Assembly (NCBI GenBank): GCA_020744225.1
Contig: JAGMWG010000018.1
Span: 744,001-808,000 of the forward strand
Direction: 5' to 3'
DNA length: 64,000 bases
From: Paraphoma chrysanthemicola
Taxonomy: Eukaryota; Ascomycota; Dothideomycetes; Pleosporales; Phaeosphaeriaceae
Under the pieces are notes generated by a model, which worked only from the letters and a program-made list of their open reading frames with translations, ran no database searches and was not told the origin of the DNA. This document shows, piece after piece, positions 45,189-56,520 of this stretch; positions within the stretch are counted from its first letter, which is position 1; every line of letters begins with the position of its first letter. The translations under genes and the position numbers were made by a program.

Positions 45189-46516
45189 TTTGAATTGTGG
45201 TAGCGTGAAATTGATTGATAGGATTGAGGTTTATGAATTGGACAATGAAGGGTAAATGTAGGTACACCAACGTGACTCCCTGGTACTTGTTCTCCGCTTT
45301 TGCGGCCTCGTCCACAAGCCTCGGAGTGCGATCCGCACGGCTGCTCACCACTTGGATTCAGACGTCGTGAGAGATCATCTTTCGAAGCTACCCCGCTGGC
45401 CTGAACAGAACGCTCGCATCAGCGGAACCCTTTTAGGTATGGCCGTTTTGCTAGGCGAAGTATGTGATGGCGGCTTGGACCGTAGAGGCGCGGATGCGGT
45501 TCCGCAACTCGTCATCGTGCGGGGAAATTGCTTGGGCTAGCCACTCATGAAGCAGGATATGGACCTGCACAGCTGCACCAAGCAAAACCGAATAAAGCAT
45601 AGTCCATATCACCCAGACAAGAAGACCTTAGGCGGGCTGTCGATGCGCATGCGGAACCACACGTGGCAAAAGCTAGGGATCGTTGCGCTCAAACTGATCC
45701 TCTAACCATTCTTCCGTCACACGCGCTAAAGGTAGGAACATCGCATAGCGACGTCTCCAGTCACTGATAATGCTGTGAATTGTGGAAAGTACAGAACAAA
45801 AACTGCGTAACCCCTCACAGGATAATCTCACGTAAGTGTATCTCCGTGTGCGTGAGGAGGTGGCTGTTAAGACCTGGCAGGATTGGGCATGATTGTCCCT
45901 TCAGCTGCATACCCGTGTGCCTTGGAACAGCCATAGCGTAAGGCCACGAATTGATATGCTGTATGCGCAAAAGCCCACCGACCAAGTTACATCTTCGCAA
46001 AAGTCAACAAATCTGTTCTGCTTGACAAGGCGGAATTCGAGACCGCGGTTGGCGTGGGAGCTCCGACTCATCGCCACCCGATCTCCGTCCGAATTCCATA
46101 CCATCTCCGCCTATCGCAGGACACGCAATCGTCATCCTTCAGTCAGCCTCATTTCAGTGTCATTAACATCATCGTTGACGTGACATCAAATTGTAATGCC
46201 CACTCATCCACTAACGTCTCCACTTGCGGTGCTGTTTGTAGCCAAGTATTTCGAAGAATGCTAGCTTAGAAGCACAAAAGCACTGAGTCGCAGGACTTTT
46301 GACATGGGTTTTGTGTCTGAACGAGACTTTAGGATAAGGATTATGAAGGCGATGTATAAGAATGACGCACGAAAGCTACCCCATACAGCCTGCAAATTCT
46401 TCGACGGCACGCTTGGGATGAAATCATAGTAAAATCGAACTTCACAAAATGTTCATATATATGCTGCAAATGCGCAAGGAAGGCAGAGCATAACAATTAC
46501 TACTCACTTTCACAAC
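45189..46516. other. divergent region between the beta-lactamase-like gene and catalase
   Basis: About 1.3 kb with no supported gene. It should hold the promoters of both flanking genes. A CATATATATG stretch near 46455 lies about 60 nt before the catalase ATG and could serve as a TATA element. Confidence 0.45.
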
Positions 46517-48253
46517 ATGTCCAACGTGCGTGATCTATCTTATGCGCAAGCTCGAGACTAATTTGATACACAGCAAAACGAAAATGTGCCCGTATATACG
46601 CTGGCTGAGGGTATGGAATCCTTTCCAATGAACCAAGAGCATACTAACAAAATCATCAGGCTTGCCAGTACAAGATCCGTCTGCGCAGACTGTGCTTCGA
46701 GGCACACCGCTGCAGGGCGGCGGCCTTGCCTTGCTCCAAGATACCCAACTCATCGAGACACTTGCACATTTTCCACGTGAAAGGATACCTGAGAGGTAAA
46801 TCAATGATATCCTGCATATAACATTGCGAGCTCACCGTCAATAGAGTAGTTCACGCGAAAGCGGCTGGTGCTTGGGGAGAATTTGAAGTGACCCACGATA
46901 TTACTGATATCACCTCGGCCAACTTCCTAGGCGAAGTTGGCAGGAAGACAAAAGTGCTAGCTCGCATCTCAACCGTCGCTGGATCAAAGGGCTCTTCTGA
47001 CACTGTTCGCGACATTCGAGGTTGGGCATTGAAGTTTTTCACGGACGAAGGCAACTGGGATATTGTTGGCAATGACCTGCCAGTCTTCTTTATTCGAGAT
47101 CCCGTCAAGTTCCCGTCCTTGAACTGATCCCATCAGGCGCATCCTCAAACACACGTCCCCGACTCCACCATGTTCTGGGACTTCCATAACAACAACGAGG
47201 AAGGTGTGCATGCGCTCATGCAACTCTTCGGCAACCGTGGTGTGCCCGAGTCACTTCGCAACATAAACGGATACGGTGTACACACCTTCAAGTTCGGAAG
47301 ACCTCAAGACGGCACCTTCAAATACGTGAAGATCCACTTCAAGCCTGACGCTGGCAACAAGACAATGAGTGCTGAAGACGCAGTAAAACTAGCAGGTGAA
47401 GAGCCAGACTACCACGTCAAAGACATGTTCAACGCCATCGAAAAGGGCGACTTCCCCACCTGGACTATGTGTCTTCAAGTCATGGATCCCAAAGAAGCCG
47501 AAACATATCGTTGGAACATCTTCGACGATACGAGGATTTGGCCACACAAAGACTACCCGCTGATTCCGGTCGGCAAGCTCACTTTGAACAAGAACCCTGA
47601 GAACTACTTTCAAGACATCGAACAAGCAGCTTTCTCACCTAGTACACTTGTCCCAGGCATTGGGCCTTCAGCGGATATCATGCTGCAAGCTAGAATGTTT
47701 AGCTACCCTGATGCCGCGCGATATCGTGTTGGACCAAATTATCAGCAGTTGCCTTGTAATAAAGCGAAGCATGTATATAGCCCGTACCAACGCGATGGCT
47801 TCATGCGAGTTGACGGCAACTACGGTGCAGATCCGGATTACGTGCGCTCATCCTTCCGCAAGATCACCAAAGGTCCTCCTGATGTAACGCACGATAAATG
47901 GGTTGGCGAGGTAACTTCGTGGTCTTCCGAAGTTACGGACGAGGATTTTCAGCAGCCACGCGACCTGTGGGCGTTATACAAGAAGTGGGGCGACGATCAA
48001 ATCTTCATTGACAATCTGAGCGGGCATATGAAAAAGGCGTTGCCGCAGGTCCAGAAGCAGAGCATCAGTAAGTACTCATGGCGGATGATGTGTTCAGGAA
48101 TGTTGCTGATCACTCGTAGAAATGTTCGCCAAGGTGGACGCGGAGATTGGCGAGAGGCTTGAGAAGGCTCTGGGTGATTCGCTTAGCATGAAGTATGTCG
48201 ATCATGTTAGCGGACCGTATGGGCTTCAGCAAACACTGGGCGGCGGGTACTAA
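46517..48253 (+). pseudogene. catalase gene with one in-frame TGA
   Basis: Exons 46517-46525, 46574-46610, 46660-46795, 46845-48067 and 48120-48253. All introns are canonical and in phase, giving 512 codons. Catalase turns hydrogen peroxide into water and oxygen. The distal catalytic His is in RVVHAKAAGA (residue 64), the distal Asn in VGNDLPVFF (residue 137), and the heme-ligand Tyr in ARMFSYPDAARYR. At 47125-47127 the frame reads FPSLN-TGA-SHQAHP, where related fungal catalases have Arg (FPSLNRSH). Everything downstream is intact to the end GGGY, so the gene looks recently hit by one CGA-to-TGA change, or the stop is read through or edited. A truncated product would lack the heme ligand and be inactive. 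Confidence 0.7.
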
Positions 48254-48906
48254 GATTTTGCGGTGCTTACCACATGTAGCAGCCTCCGAAGGCGGGCGTC
48301 TTTGTACACAGCAATCGTGTGGACGCTCATGCGGATCCGTGGAACGCGGGTTCATAGGTTATTGAAATATACAGAATTTATAATATGACATCCACGCATC
48401 AGGTCCCTATCTTGTTTTCTTATACAGGATGGGCATATGGGAGGCAACGAGTGAGCAAGACTCCAGTAGCTGAAGGACAAGACTGTCAGCCGCCACAACT
48501 TGACCTATTCTCTTTATCACCTACCTTCGAACAAAAAGGGCGCTTTCTGAGATATCCAGTTCGCTTACAGCTGACTATCACGTCACTTGCTCTATCAAGT
48601 AAGGTCACTTTCGGGATTTTATCTGCTGGGAAAGAGTCATGAGACGTACAACGTGGCTCGATCAAGATCATTTGCAAGGAAACACTCTGTGCGAGATTGA
48701 TAAACTCAAAATTGGACAACAAGACGTACACACCGATGAGAACCACAAGCTGAAATACAAGTCACCACTGCCTCATGAGACCATCTTCCATCTTGCCTGC
48801 GACTGCAAAGCAGAAAATGAACTTCCACCGACCCAAACACCACACAATTCGAAAGCAGAAAGAATGGTGCAACAGCCTCATGACTGCTTGCGGACATCGT
48901 TCAATC

Positions 48907-49965
48907 CTAGAGCTTGTGGGTGGCCGACGCTACGCGATGCACAATTGCAGCAACGGTCAGAGTGCTTGTGTGCGGCCAAGCTGCAGAAACAGCTTCCGTC
49001 GAAGTTGATGACACAGTATTGGTGGTTCGTGTCGACTTTGTCAAGGCTGTAGTGGTGGTTTGGGTCGTCTTGGGAGATGCCCTAGCAATGGTGAGGGTGC
49101 TCGTGTGAGGCCACGCCGTGGAGACGGCTGATGTCGACGTCGACTTCGCCTTCGCAGTGGTGACTGTTTGGGTCACGGTTACAGTCGACGGAGCAGAGGC
49201 GCAAGACTGGGTTTGAGTGACAGTGATTGATGTGGCAGCCGAAGGGGACTGAAACGAGCCAGCAACCCTGCTGTACGCTGTGAGGCGTCAGCAAAAGCTC
49301 GAGATTCCACAATGGATACCTCACCATTTGAACCAGCGATGCGAACTTCAAAATCCTGCCCATTAGCATCTGGAGGGCCACGTCCTTGACCTCGGTTCAG
49401 TGCTTCATTGGCCTCAAGAGGCTGATTGAACAGCGTGCAGCGGACCACGGTATTGGCTTTCGGGTTGGGACAGGCAGCGGCCGGCTCGACGGATGGATGG
49501 CGCAAGAAGAAGATGTTGACTAAGAGTAAAGGTTTCAGCCAGTGGCATCATAGCAGAAGGCCGTGGGAACTCACATGCATCGCAACCTGGAGAAGCATTG
49601 CAAGAAGCTGTGCACTGTGCTACCTCGTACTTGTCAAGATCGACATAGTGCATGTACTTGTACGATCGCATGGCAGCGGTCTGGTTGGTGAAGACAACAT
49701 CGAAGCCAGACGGCGTGGCGGAGGAAGCGGACACAGTACCGTAGTATTGAAAGTTGGTAAAGGCTTCCGGTGTGTTGGGTTCGGGAACTGGAACGTTGCT
49801 TTTCGAGAGAGGTCCACAGGACTGGGCCTGGGCTCGGGGTCGCGGGATTCCAACAGCGGAAGCTGCGCCGATGACGACTGATGCTACAACCGAGTACCTG
49901 AGAAAGTGGTGTAAGGTCAGCCAGCGTCCTCGGGCTCGAATAGCAGGGTCAGCTTCTTACTTCAT
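48907..49965 (-). CDS. secreted cysteine-containing protein with Ser/Thr-rich tail
   Basis: Exons 49961-49965, 49575-49897, 49325-49519 and 48907-49277, 297 aa. Exon 1 is only ATGAA. A signal peptide follows (MKYSVVASVVIGAASAVGIP). The core has a tyrosine/cysteine pattern, MRSYKYMHYVDLDKYEVAQC-TASC-NASPGCDAFNIFF, resembling the PAN/Apple-like region of many fungal secreted proteins, then PAAACPNP and an RCTLF segment. The tail is Ser/Thr-rich with two near-identical TAWPHTSTLT units and should be O-glycosylated. It is probably a cell-wall or extracellular protein of unknown ligand. Confidence 0.75.
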
Positions 49966-50966
49966 TTTGAAGGTGATTTCGAGACGGTACGCTTGAGCGG
50001 AAAAGTGGTGAAGCGCTAAGTGGTACCGGATGAGAAGAGGTAGTCAGTTGCTTGGAGAATCGATGTGACTTTGAAGAATGGTTCCCGACTGATTTTGAAT
50101 TGAGTGGGTCGAGGAGAAGGATCAAAATACCGAGGCGGCAGACTTTTTATGTTGCGCCTGTCGCGAATGGACACTGCCTTCGAGATACGACGTAAATGCA
50201 GTGCAAGCAGCCGCATAAGGCAGTGGCTTCTTTCCTCGCGTGTCGCATGAGGAAAGTAGCTTGCCCCACCGTCAGGCACTCCCTTCGCCATGGTGGTTCC
50301 TGCTCTGATTTGCATGTACGAACTGAGTGTAGCTGCGAGCCTTTACCTTGCAAAGACTAACACTTAGTCAGTTCTCGATTGCACAAGTGGTCTACTGGCG
50401 TCTCTTGGTCATTGGGCGAGCAAGGTAGACACTGCAGAAGAAGTGAGAACAATGTTGTGCTCTTGCCGACATGATTGAGTCTCCGGATGACTGAGAATCC
50501 ATCTCTGGGTCTCAAAGGTAAATGTTCGAAGAGACCTAGAGCGCCAGAGGCTTCGCTTAGCCCGACTGGCATAGTCTGCTCTTAGTTTCTAGGTTGCAAG
50601 CCACGGAACTGTACTTAGTTCAAGCACTGCAAGGAATAGATCGACAGATGATAATGTTGGCGTCTGAACTTATTCTTCAGGATCTAACACCTTTCACAGT
50701 TGCAAGCTTCCCATGTTCGAGGGAAGCCTGTTCGGCTCAAGCAGCGCGCGCCTTCTGTGAACAACAGAACGAGTAAATCCAAGAGAGAGACTCACGTGCC
50801 TCTCTATGAGGGGTTGCGACTATTGGACCGTATCCGCTACGGGTTCGAGGTTCTTGAGATGGCAATCCTTTGTAATGCGAATCCACCACGCTATTTTAGC
50901 GCGGCTTCAACTCAGGCATCCCGTGTCCAGGCTTCTACTCTTCACACCCCCCTCACAATCACCGCC
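49966..50966. other. divergent upstream region
   Basis: About 1 kb between the start of the secreted-protein gene and the F-box-like gene. Small frames only. The plus-strand frame is open back to 50700, but that part looks like 5' UTR because the family-like N-terminus begins at the ATG at 50967. Confidence 0.45.
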
Positions 50967-51851
50967 ATGAGCACAACAACCAGATATTCCGTAACGAGGG
51001 GCCTCCCACATCCCGGAGTCGAACGCACTGTCTTTAGAGGCTCTTTCATTGACAGCGCTCCCTACCCCGCCGAATGGGCATTTTCGCGGAATGTCGACCC
51101 TCCCAAACCTGGAAACTTCACCGCAGATGCTGTCGACTTGCTAGCGTGTCGACGCCAGGTGGAGCGAGACCAAGCTCTGGAGTTTGAGATCAACCATGCG
51201 AACCAGGATTTTTGGAGCGTCATGGCGGGCTATCATGAGATACCACACATATACAATCATCTCTTCCAGCAGACGAAGAGATTCGTTGCAACGATACAAG
51301 ATCTCGTTGCTGCGACGATGAAGTGCGCGCCGTTGCGCTGGGCGGATGTCGCTCGCTACATTATCGACTACAGCATCAACATTCTAAGGTCAGAACGGCT
51401 CGGCTTCGAAAAGTTCCTGCAAGGCCAACGCGAAAGCATATATTGGATCTTGGACAATGCGCTACTTCGGATCTGTCTCGACCAGTGGGAAATTCCTGCC
51501 TCAAATTTTGCCTGGGATAGAGCCACGGAGCCGATCAGACTTGCATTTGCCACTGCATCAGAGAAGCTGCCGCAGTGGGCGGAGCGGGACGCGCAGGCTA
51601 TGCTAAAAGTTCAATCTCGTCACATCGAGAATTTTCAGCTTATGACAAAGCGATACTTCGAAAAGACGACGCGATTTCTTAAGCATAGCGTTCGCGTGTT
51701 CGAAATATGGCGCACTGTACGAATGTCTAGGATTGGACAGCTCCCCGTGGAGTTGGCTAATGTCATTATCGAAGACATTTGCAAGTTCGAGCAAATTGAG
51801 ATGGGAGATTTGCGACGAATATATCTACCCAAAGGAAAGGGCAAGGCTTGA
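50967..51851 (+). CDS. hypothetical protein with C-terminal F-box-like motif
   Basis: Single exon, 294 aa from the ATG at 50967 (ACCGCCATGAG). I do not recognise the main domain, which is helical and rich in Trp, Arg and aromatic residues (WSVMAGYHEIPHIYNHLFQQTKRFV ...). Near the C-terminus, IGQLPVELANVIIEDICKFEQIEMGDLRRIYL resembles an F-box LPxEL core but stops short of a full domain. It may be a ubiquitin-ligase adaptor fragment or an unrelated protein. Confidence 0.55.
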   Translation: MSTTTRYSVTRGLPHPGVERTVFRGSFIDSAPYPAEWAFSRNVDPPKPGNFTADAVDLLACRRQVERDQALEFEINHANQDFWSVMAGYHEIPHIYNHLFQQTKRFVATIQDLVAATMKCAPLRWADVARYIIDYSINILRSERLGFEKFLQGQRESIYWILDNALLRICLDQWEIPASNFAWDRATEPIRLAFATASEKLPQWAERDAQAMLKVQSRHIENFQLMTKRYFEKTTRFLKHSVRVFEIWRTVRMSRIGQLPVELANVIIEDICKFEQIEMGDLRRIYLPKGKGKA

Positions 51852-52372
51852 CCTGTTCGCTCTGACTGATAATCTCAACGGCCTTTGGAACATGCATCAG
51901 GGACTATAAGCGTTTAATCATAAGTACATCTTGTGGATATCAAGCATGCACAAGAGAGTAAACCCGGAATAGTAAGCAAGCCAATGAGCATGCAGAAGAA
52001 TGGGGCTTGATGACCACCATGATCCGACAGCAGTAATTGGAGGAGCTGGTAATGAACGCATGACTAAATAAGTGGTCGGCCCATGCTGGAGGCTCAGATG
52101 ACCAGAGTTCGTCCTCATGTATTGCTTCGAAATATCGCCGTACGAGCAGCGCCAGATTTATTGCAAAAGCACAGCCATGGCGCTGCGGAGACTGTTCTGG
52201 TCATCACAAAATTTGGATGAATCAAGAATTGTTCCACCTCGCTCAGCGCTTTGACTTGTAAATACCGGTACGGGCAACGGGATCGAACAGAATACGCATG
52301 ATGTTCGAGGCAACCGTTTTTCAGGTATGAATATCATTAGGTATTAAGGCTATATAGACACTCTCCAACGCT
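51852..52372. other. intergenic region, convergent 3' ends
   Basis: About 520 bp with no open frame of interest. It probably contains the 3' ends of the two flanking convergent genes. Confidence 0.5.
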
Positions 52373-53209
52373 CTACAGAAGCGCAGCAGCAACGGCGACA
52401 ATCAATGCACCGGCACCGGCGCCAATCTTACTCGCCGCACCCGTGAACACAGGCGGCTGGGCCCCAGTAGACGTCGCATTTCCAGTGGAAGTTCCATTTC
52501 CACCAACCTGCACAAAGTTCGCACAAGTCAATCGCGTCGTATTCGTCGCGTGCAACACGAAGCTCAGTCCGCCAAAGAAGTACGCACTACCAGGCTGTGT
52601 GCTCAAATATGGCTCCACGAAACTCGTCGAGAAGTTGCCTGGGGTAGCAATCTTGCCGCCATGCTTGCCAGCCAAGTCACCTGCCTGGCATGTTTCTGGC
52701 TTCGCGACTTCGCACATGTACAATTCGCCGCGGTTGGTCGGGTCGAAGTGAGATGTTGTGGCAGTGCAGTTCCCGTTGGCGGGGACGGGGAGCGTGTGGA
52801 TATGCCAGTTGAAGGGGCCGTATCGCGCTTGGTCGGGCAGGCCTGTCAGGTTGACGGTGAAGCGGACACCGGAGGGCGTGCCGACGCCTTCTACGAAGCC
52901 GCTGACGGTCGTGTTGACGAGGTCGTTGAACATAGAAGAAGGCAGTGTGGCGCGGTAGGTGGACGCTGGTAGGTTGGTTTGCGCTACTGCAGTGCCGTTG
53001 AGGCCGACGTAGCCTGGATTCGGGGGAAGAGGCATGATAATGGCTCCTTGGAGAGTCTGCACGCCAGCGAAAGGCGTGGGGAGTGTAGGGATGACGCCGG
53101 ACTTTGTGGCATTGAGGAACTGAGGAGGTGGAGGTGGTGCCTCGTGTACCTGAGTTACCTGGGCTGCTGCGAGGGGCAGGAGCCCGAATAGGAGGGAGTT
53201 GGTGTACAT
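52373..53209 (-). CDS. GPI-anchored Cu-only superoxide dismutase (SOD5-like)
   Basis: Single exon, 278 aa. A signal peptide (MYTNSLLFGLLPLAAAQ) leads a Pro-rich start. The SOD barrel keeps the copper ligands: HIH in FNWHIHTLPVP, a bridging-type His in GDLAGKHGGKI, and the last His in LSFVLHATNTTRLTCANF with the active-site Arg and disulfide Cys. The zinc-loop ligands are not evident, as in Cu-only SODs of the Candida SOD5 type. A Ser/Thr/Gly linker and a C-terminal hydrophobic tail (GAGAGALIVAVAAALL) fit a GPI anchor. It should detoxify superoxide at the cell surface. Confidence 0.83.
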   Translation of the reverse strand: MYTNSLLFGLLPLAAAQVTQVHEAPPPPPQFLNATKSGVIPTLPTPFAGVQTLQGAIIMPLPPNPGYVGLNGTAVAQTNLPASTYRATLPSSMFNDLVNTTVSGFVEGVGTPSGVRFTVNLTGLPDQARYGPFNWHIHTLPVPANGNCTATTSHFDPTNRGELYMCEVAKPETCQAGDLAGKHGGKIATPGNFSTSFVEPYLSTQPGSAYFFGGLSFVLHATNTTRLTCANFVQVGGNGTSTGNATSTGAQPPVFTGAASKIGAGAGALIVAVAAALL

Positions 53210-54750
53210 TGTGGGATGTTGTAGCGACCCTGGATTTAGCGTTGGATGAAGTCTGGTGTATTCTGGTAGGCGTGGAGATGGACAGTCAACTTGGCTGAGA
53301 CAGGCGTTCTTTATGCTCCGACTTCACGAACGCCTCGTCCGCCTTTCAACAATTATCCCGCATCTTCTAGTACCGTGACATCAAGACTCTGTCATCCACA
53401 TCCTCCATCCTTCCAATACTGTCATGTTAATCACCCTGTACAGCCTTAAGCGGCAGCGTCCCTAGCCTCATCATCCAATTCGCAAGGCCTGAATCTCCCT
53501 TCCAATCATGTCTGTCCACATCTCGCATCGACGGGTAAACAATGCCGTAGCACCATGCAACCCTTGTAATTCACGCGGCAACGTGAGATTAGCGAGGTAC
53601 ATATTTGAGTTTAGTCGAATCTGGGGTGCAGGTGTGCGTATGTGCCTTACATCAGTGGTCGCGGCTCGTGTCAGTGGTGAAGGCGGAGTGACGACAAGAC
53701 TTCATGATTCTGGAGTGCTAAGCGAGAAGGAGCCGCGGAGGGACGCGTTGACGCGTCGAGATGTTAGAATTGGATGTTTGAAAGCGGATGTTTGATTGAT
53801 GGGAATCACTCAATGGCAATATTGAGTCGTGATGCTGAAATGGTGCTGTCCGCTTCAATAGCTTGGACGGTGTTCGTAAGTGGCGAATCGGGCAGATTTC
53901 GGGTCGCTTAAATCGCAAGACGGATCTCCTTGTTGTCCTCAATACTGCTAAGATGCGCCTTACCAAGAAGAACAAATTCCTCATGTCCGAGACATCAAAG
54001 TGACTGCTGTACAAAGAGTAATCAGGATCGCTCGAGCTTTGCCAGCTCCATCGATGGAATCAGGCCCAAGAAATGAATAGATGCGTGTGCGTTTGAACGA
54101 CGGCAACAGTCCGGACGATGACGTTTGTCTCAAATAGATGTAATAATGGGTTGCGGACCGTACTGTTGGAGGGTTTTAGCATTTAGCGATGTTTGCCTAG
54201 AACTCTGGACGCTTGATGACGTCCTGCACCATTCCATATGGCCGCACACTCCTATGTAGTAGCGACGCAAGGGAAGACCAACTCTATCTCTTTCTTGACC
54301 ACATTTTGTATTCCAAGGTACTCCGGGTTTTTTTATAATATTAAAGCATTATGGTGATAGCAGTTATCGTGGTGCTGAGAAGAGTGACCGAAAGGCAGAG
54401 TATGCTCGAAAGGTCTCACATTGTGGAGAATTACAAATCACATCGAGAGCAACAAGGGAGGAATGCAAGAAGTTTTTATATCTTCTCTAAAAGTTATAGC
54501 CAAGACTACGCAACCAATTCAAGGGAAGTGCACTGTGTGTGTGAGCATATTTGAGGCGGATTCCTGAGTGGGGACCCGCTGCACTAGTGTGCTCACGCCT
54601 TGAACGCGATGTAGCATTGAACAATATTCACGCTATGAGCGTGGTGCACCAGGCGGCCTCAGAGATCGTAATTAGGATTGGTGCAACTACCAGTGTCAAG
54701 GACTTTGAAGCATGTTTCTGCCACGACCAGAATACATCAATATAAAGACA
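53210..54750. other. intergenic region
   Basis: About 1.5 kb between two minus-strand genes. Frames under 100 codons on both strands show no domain-like motifs. I see no supported gene; it includes the SOD-like gene promoter and the downstream 3' UTR of the next gene. Confidence 0.45.
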
Positions 54751-56520
54751 TTATACAGCTTGCTCGCCAACAACGACCTTGTTCTTCTCACCCCTCCCCC
54801 AGCCTTTATGCACCGCACTCCTGCATTCCTTCATACATCCCGACTTTCCACAAATCCACCATCTCGGCCCCGTACCTAGATCCTTACCGCATCCGAGCCG
54901 CGCGCATTTCGTATATATCTTGCCATTAGTCTCTCCCCTCTTCAGCTCCAGCTTCGTTTTGGCCTCTCGCAACTCCAACAACTCTTCGGCGGTATGTAGA
55001 TTACATTCTCTACAGACTGCACGTGCGACTTTCGGTACGTTGCGTTGCTTATTGACATAATATGCCGGACCCCAGAACCAGCGCATCACGAAGTTGGGGT
55101 GTGCCGTTGTGGGTGCACATATACAGTGGGGCTTGTGGAGACGTTGGCTTGGCATGGGACGACGGCTTACGATGGCGGTTCGGTAGCAGGATGTGCAGAA
55201 CGGGCGACAATTATGTAGGTGGTGTGAGAGGGTTGCCTGGGGTATGAGAGGTAGCTGCTGGCAGTCCTGGCGACTGAGTCAGTATTGTGAGACTTTACAG
55301 ATGTCAACTACTCACGTTACAGATTTGCTTGTCACAGAGCCAACAGTCCGTCTTTTGAGTGCCGTGACATGTGTATCTCCTAAAGGTTTGCACTCTTCGG
55401 TCGAGGTCGCCAGCTGGGAGGACTGCTTCGCGGACGCTTTTGGACACGCGGCTAAGGTTCATGATGTCCGTGTAGTGTAGCTCTTCCGCGACCACTATAA
55501 GCATGTCGTAGATGTTCAAGAAACTCGAAAGTGGCGACGGCTCCCCCACACCACCTTGATAGCGTGGCATCTGCTGTCTCTTCTTCTGGTCGTAGACTAC
55601 CTTCATTTCCATGATCCCCAGCTCAGCCTTTTGTTCGGCGCCCAAAACGGACTTGATCGCGTAGCGCCGTCCGAAGCGAACCTGAGATTTGATTGAAAGC
55701 GGGAGGCATCTGAACATGCACTGTGGGATAGACCACAGTATTCCAACTACTAGTAGTACGATTCCTTTGGGTACATTAAGTGCTTGTTCCAGCACAACTT
55801 TGTTGAGATTGGTCACGAATGCCAGTAAGGATTCGCCATCATGTCGCGCTCCGAAAATGGCCCCAAGAAAAGCGATGATATTCAATAGGGAGATAGTCGC
55901 ATAAAAGGACCTATATCAATCAGTAACTATGCGCTCGCCAACATCTGAGCATTTCTTACGACAGAACAATTCCATACTGCCACTCTTCCACGAAAGTTCG
56001 GCACATCTTGGTAGGAGTTGCGACTGTGCTGTTGAGCCTAGCAGCAGCCTCAAAGAAGCTTTCGTTGGCACCAGGCGCTCTATACCAGTTATAAGCGGCG
56101 CTAGTACAGAAGCCTTTGCCATGAGGTGCATATGTGGTCTGATAATGGGTAGCCCTGACAAGGTATATCGTTATGACTGTGTCAATGACAGTGAAGGGTA
56201 GATTGAGTGGAGGGGGAAACCAAAAGGTTGGTATCCAGACTGCGAAATTCCAGTAGAAGCCGAACGTGCCCCATTTCGAAGCAATCTTCTCTCCTGCAGC
56301 AATAATCGAAGGGTAGGTCCCATTGTGTAGCTCAGCATGGTCTTTGATGACGTTCCAGTGTGTTGAGGCAAGCGCCCAATAGTATCCAAAGGGCGCAAAG
56401 ACGACGAATCTGAAGACTGCGCATGGTATGAGCACGGCGATGAACGCGCCTGCGAATGTGAGCTACATGCTTCAGGTGAGCTCAAGATCACATACTACTG
56501 AACCAATTTCTGTTGGCCAT
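54751..56520 (-). CDS. multi-pass membrane protein with F-box-like and Cys-rich C-terminus
   Basis: Exons 56496-56520, 55960-56449, 55316-55910 and 54751-55266, 541 aa. All introns are 46-49 nt with GTATGT/GTAAGA/GTGAGT donors. The N-terminal half has about four hydrophobic segments (near residues 9-35, 80-115, 165-190 and 215-235), so it is probably an integral membrane protein. From about residue 300, LNIYDMLIVVAEELHYTDIMNLSRVSKSVREAVL fits an F-box-like motif. The C-terminus has many Cys pairs (CDKQIC, CRPFCTSC, CRECN, CARLGCGKDLG, CGKSGCMKEC) that may bind zinc. Joining membrane segments to an F-box-like region would place ubiquitination machinery at a membrane. The family is uncharacterised. 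Confidence 0.7.

Noticed and set aside
47092..47135. A 33-nt in-frame intron (GTCAAG...CATCAG) that would remove the catalase TGA
   Set aside because: It is shorter than any other intron here, its donor is non-canonical, and it would delete the conserved KFPSLN segment.
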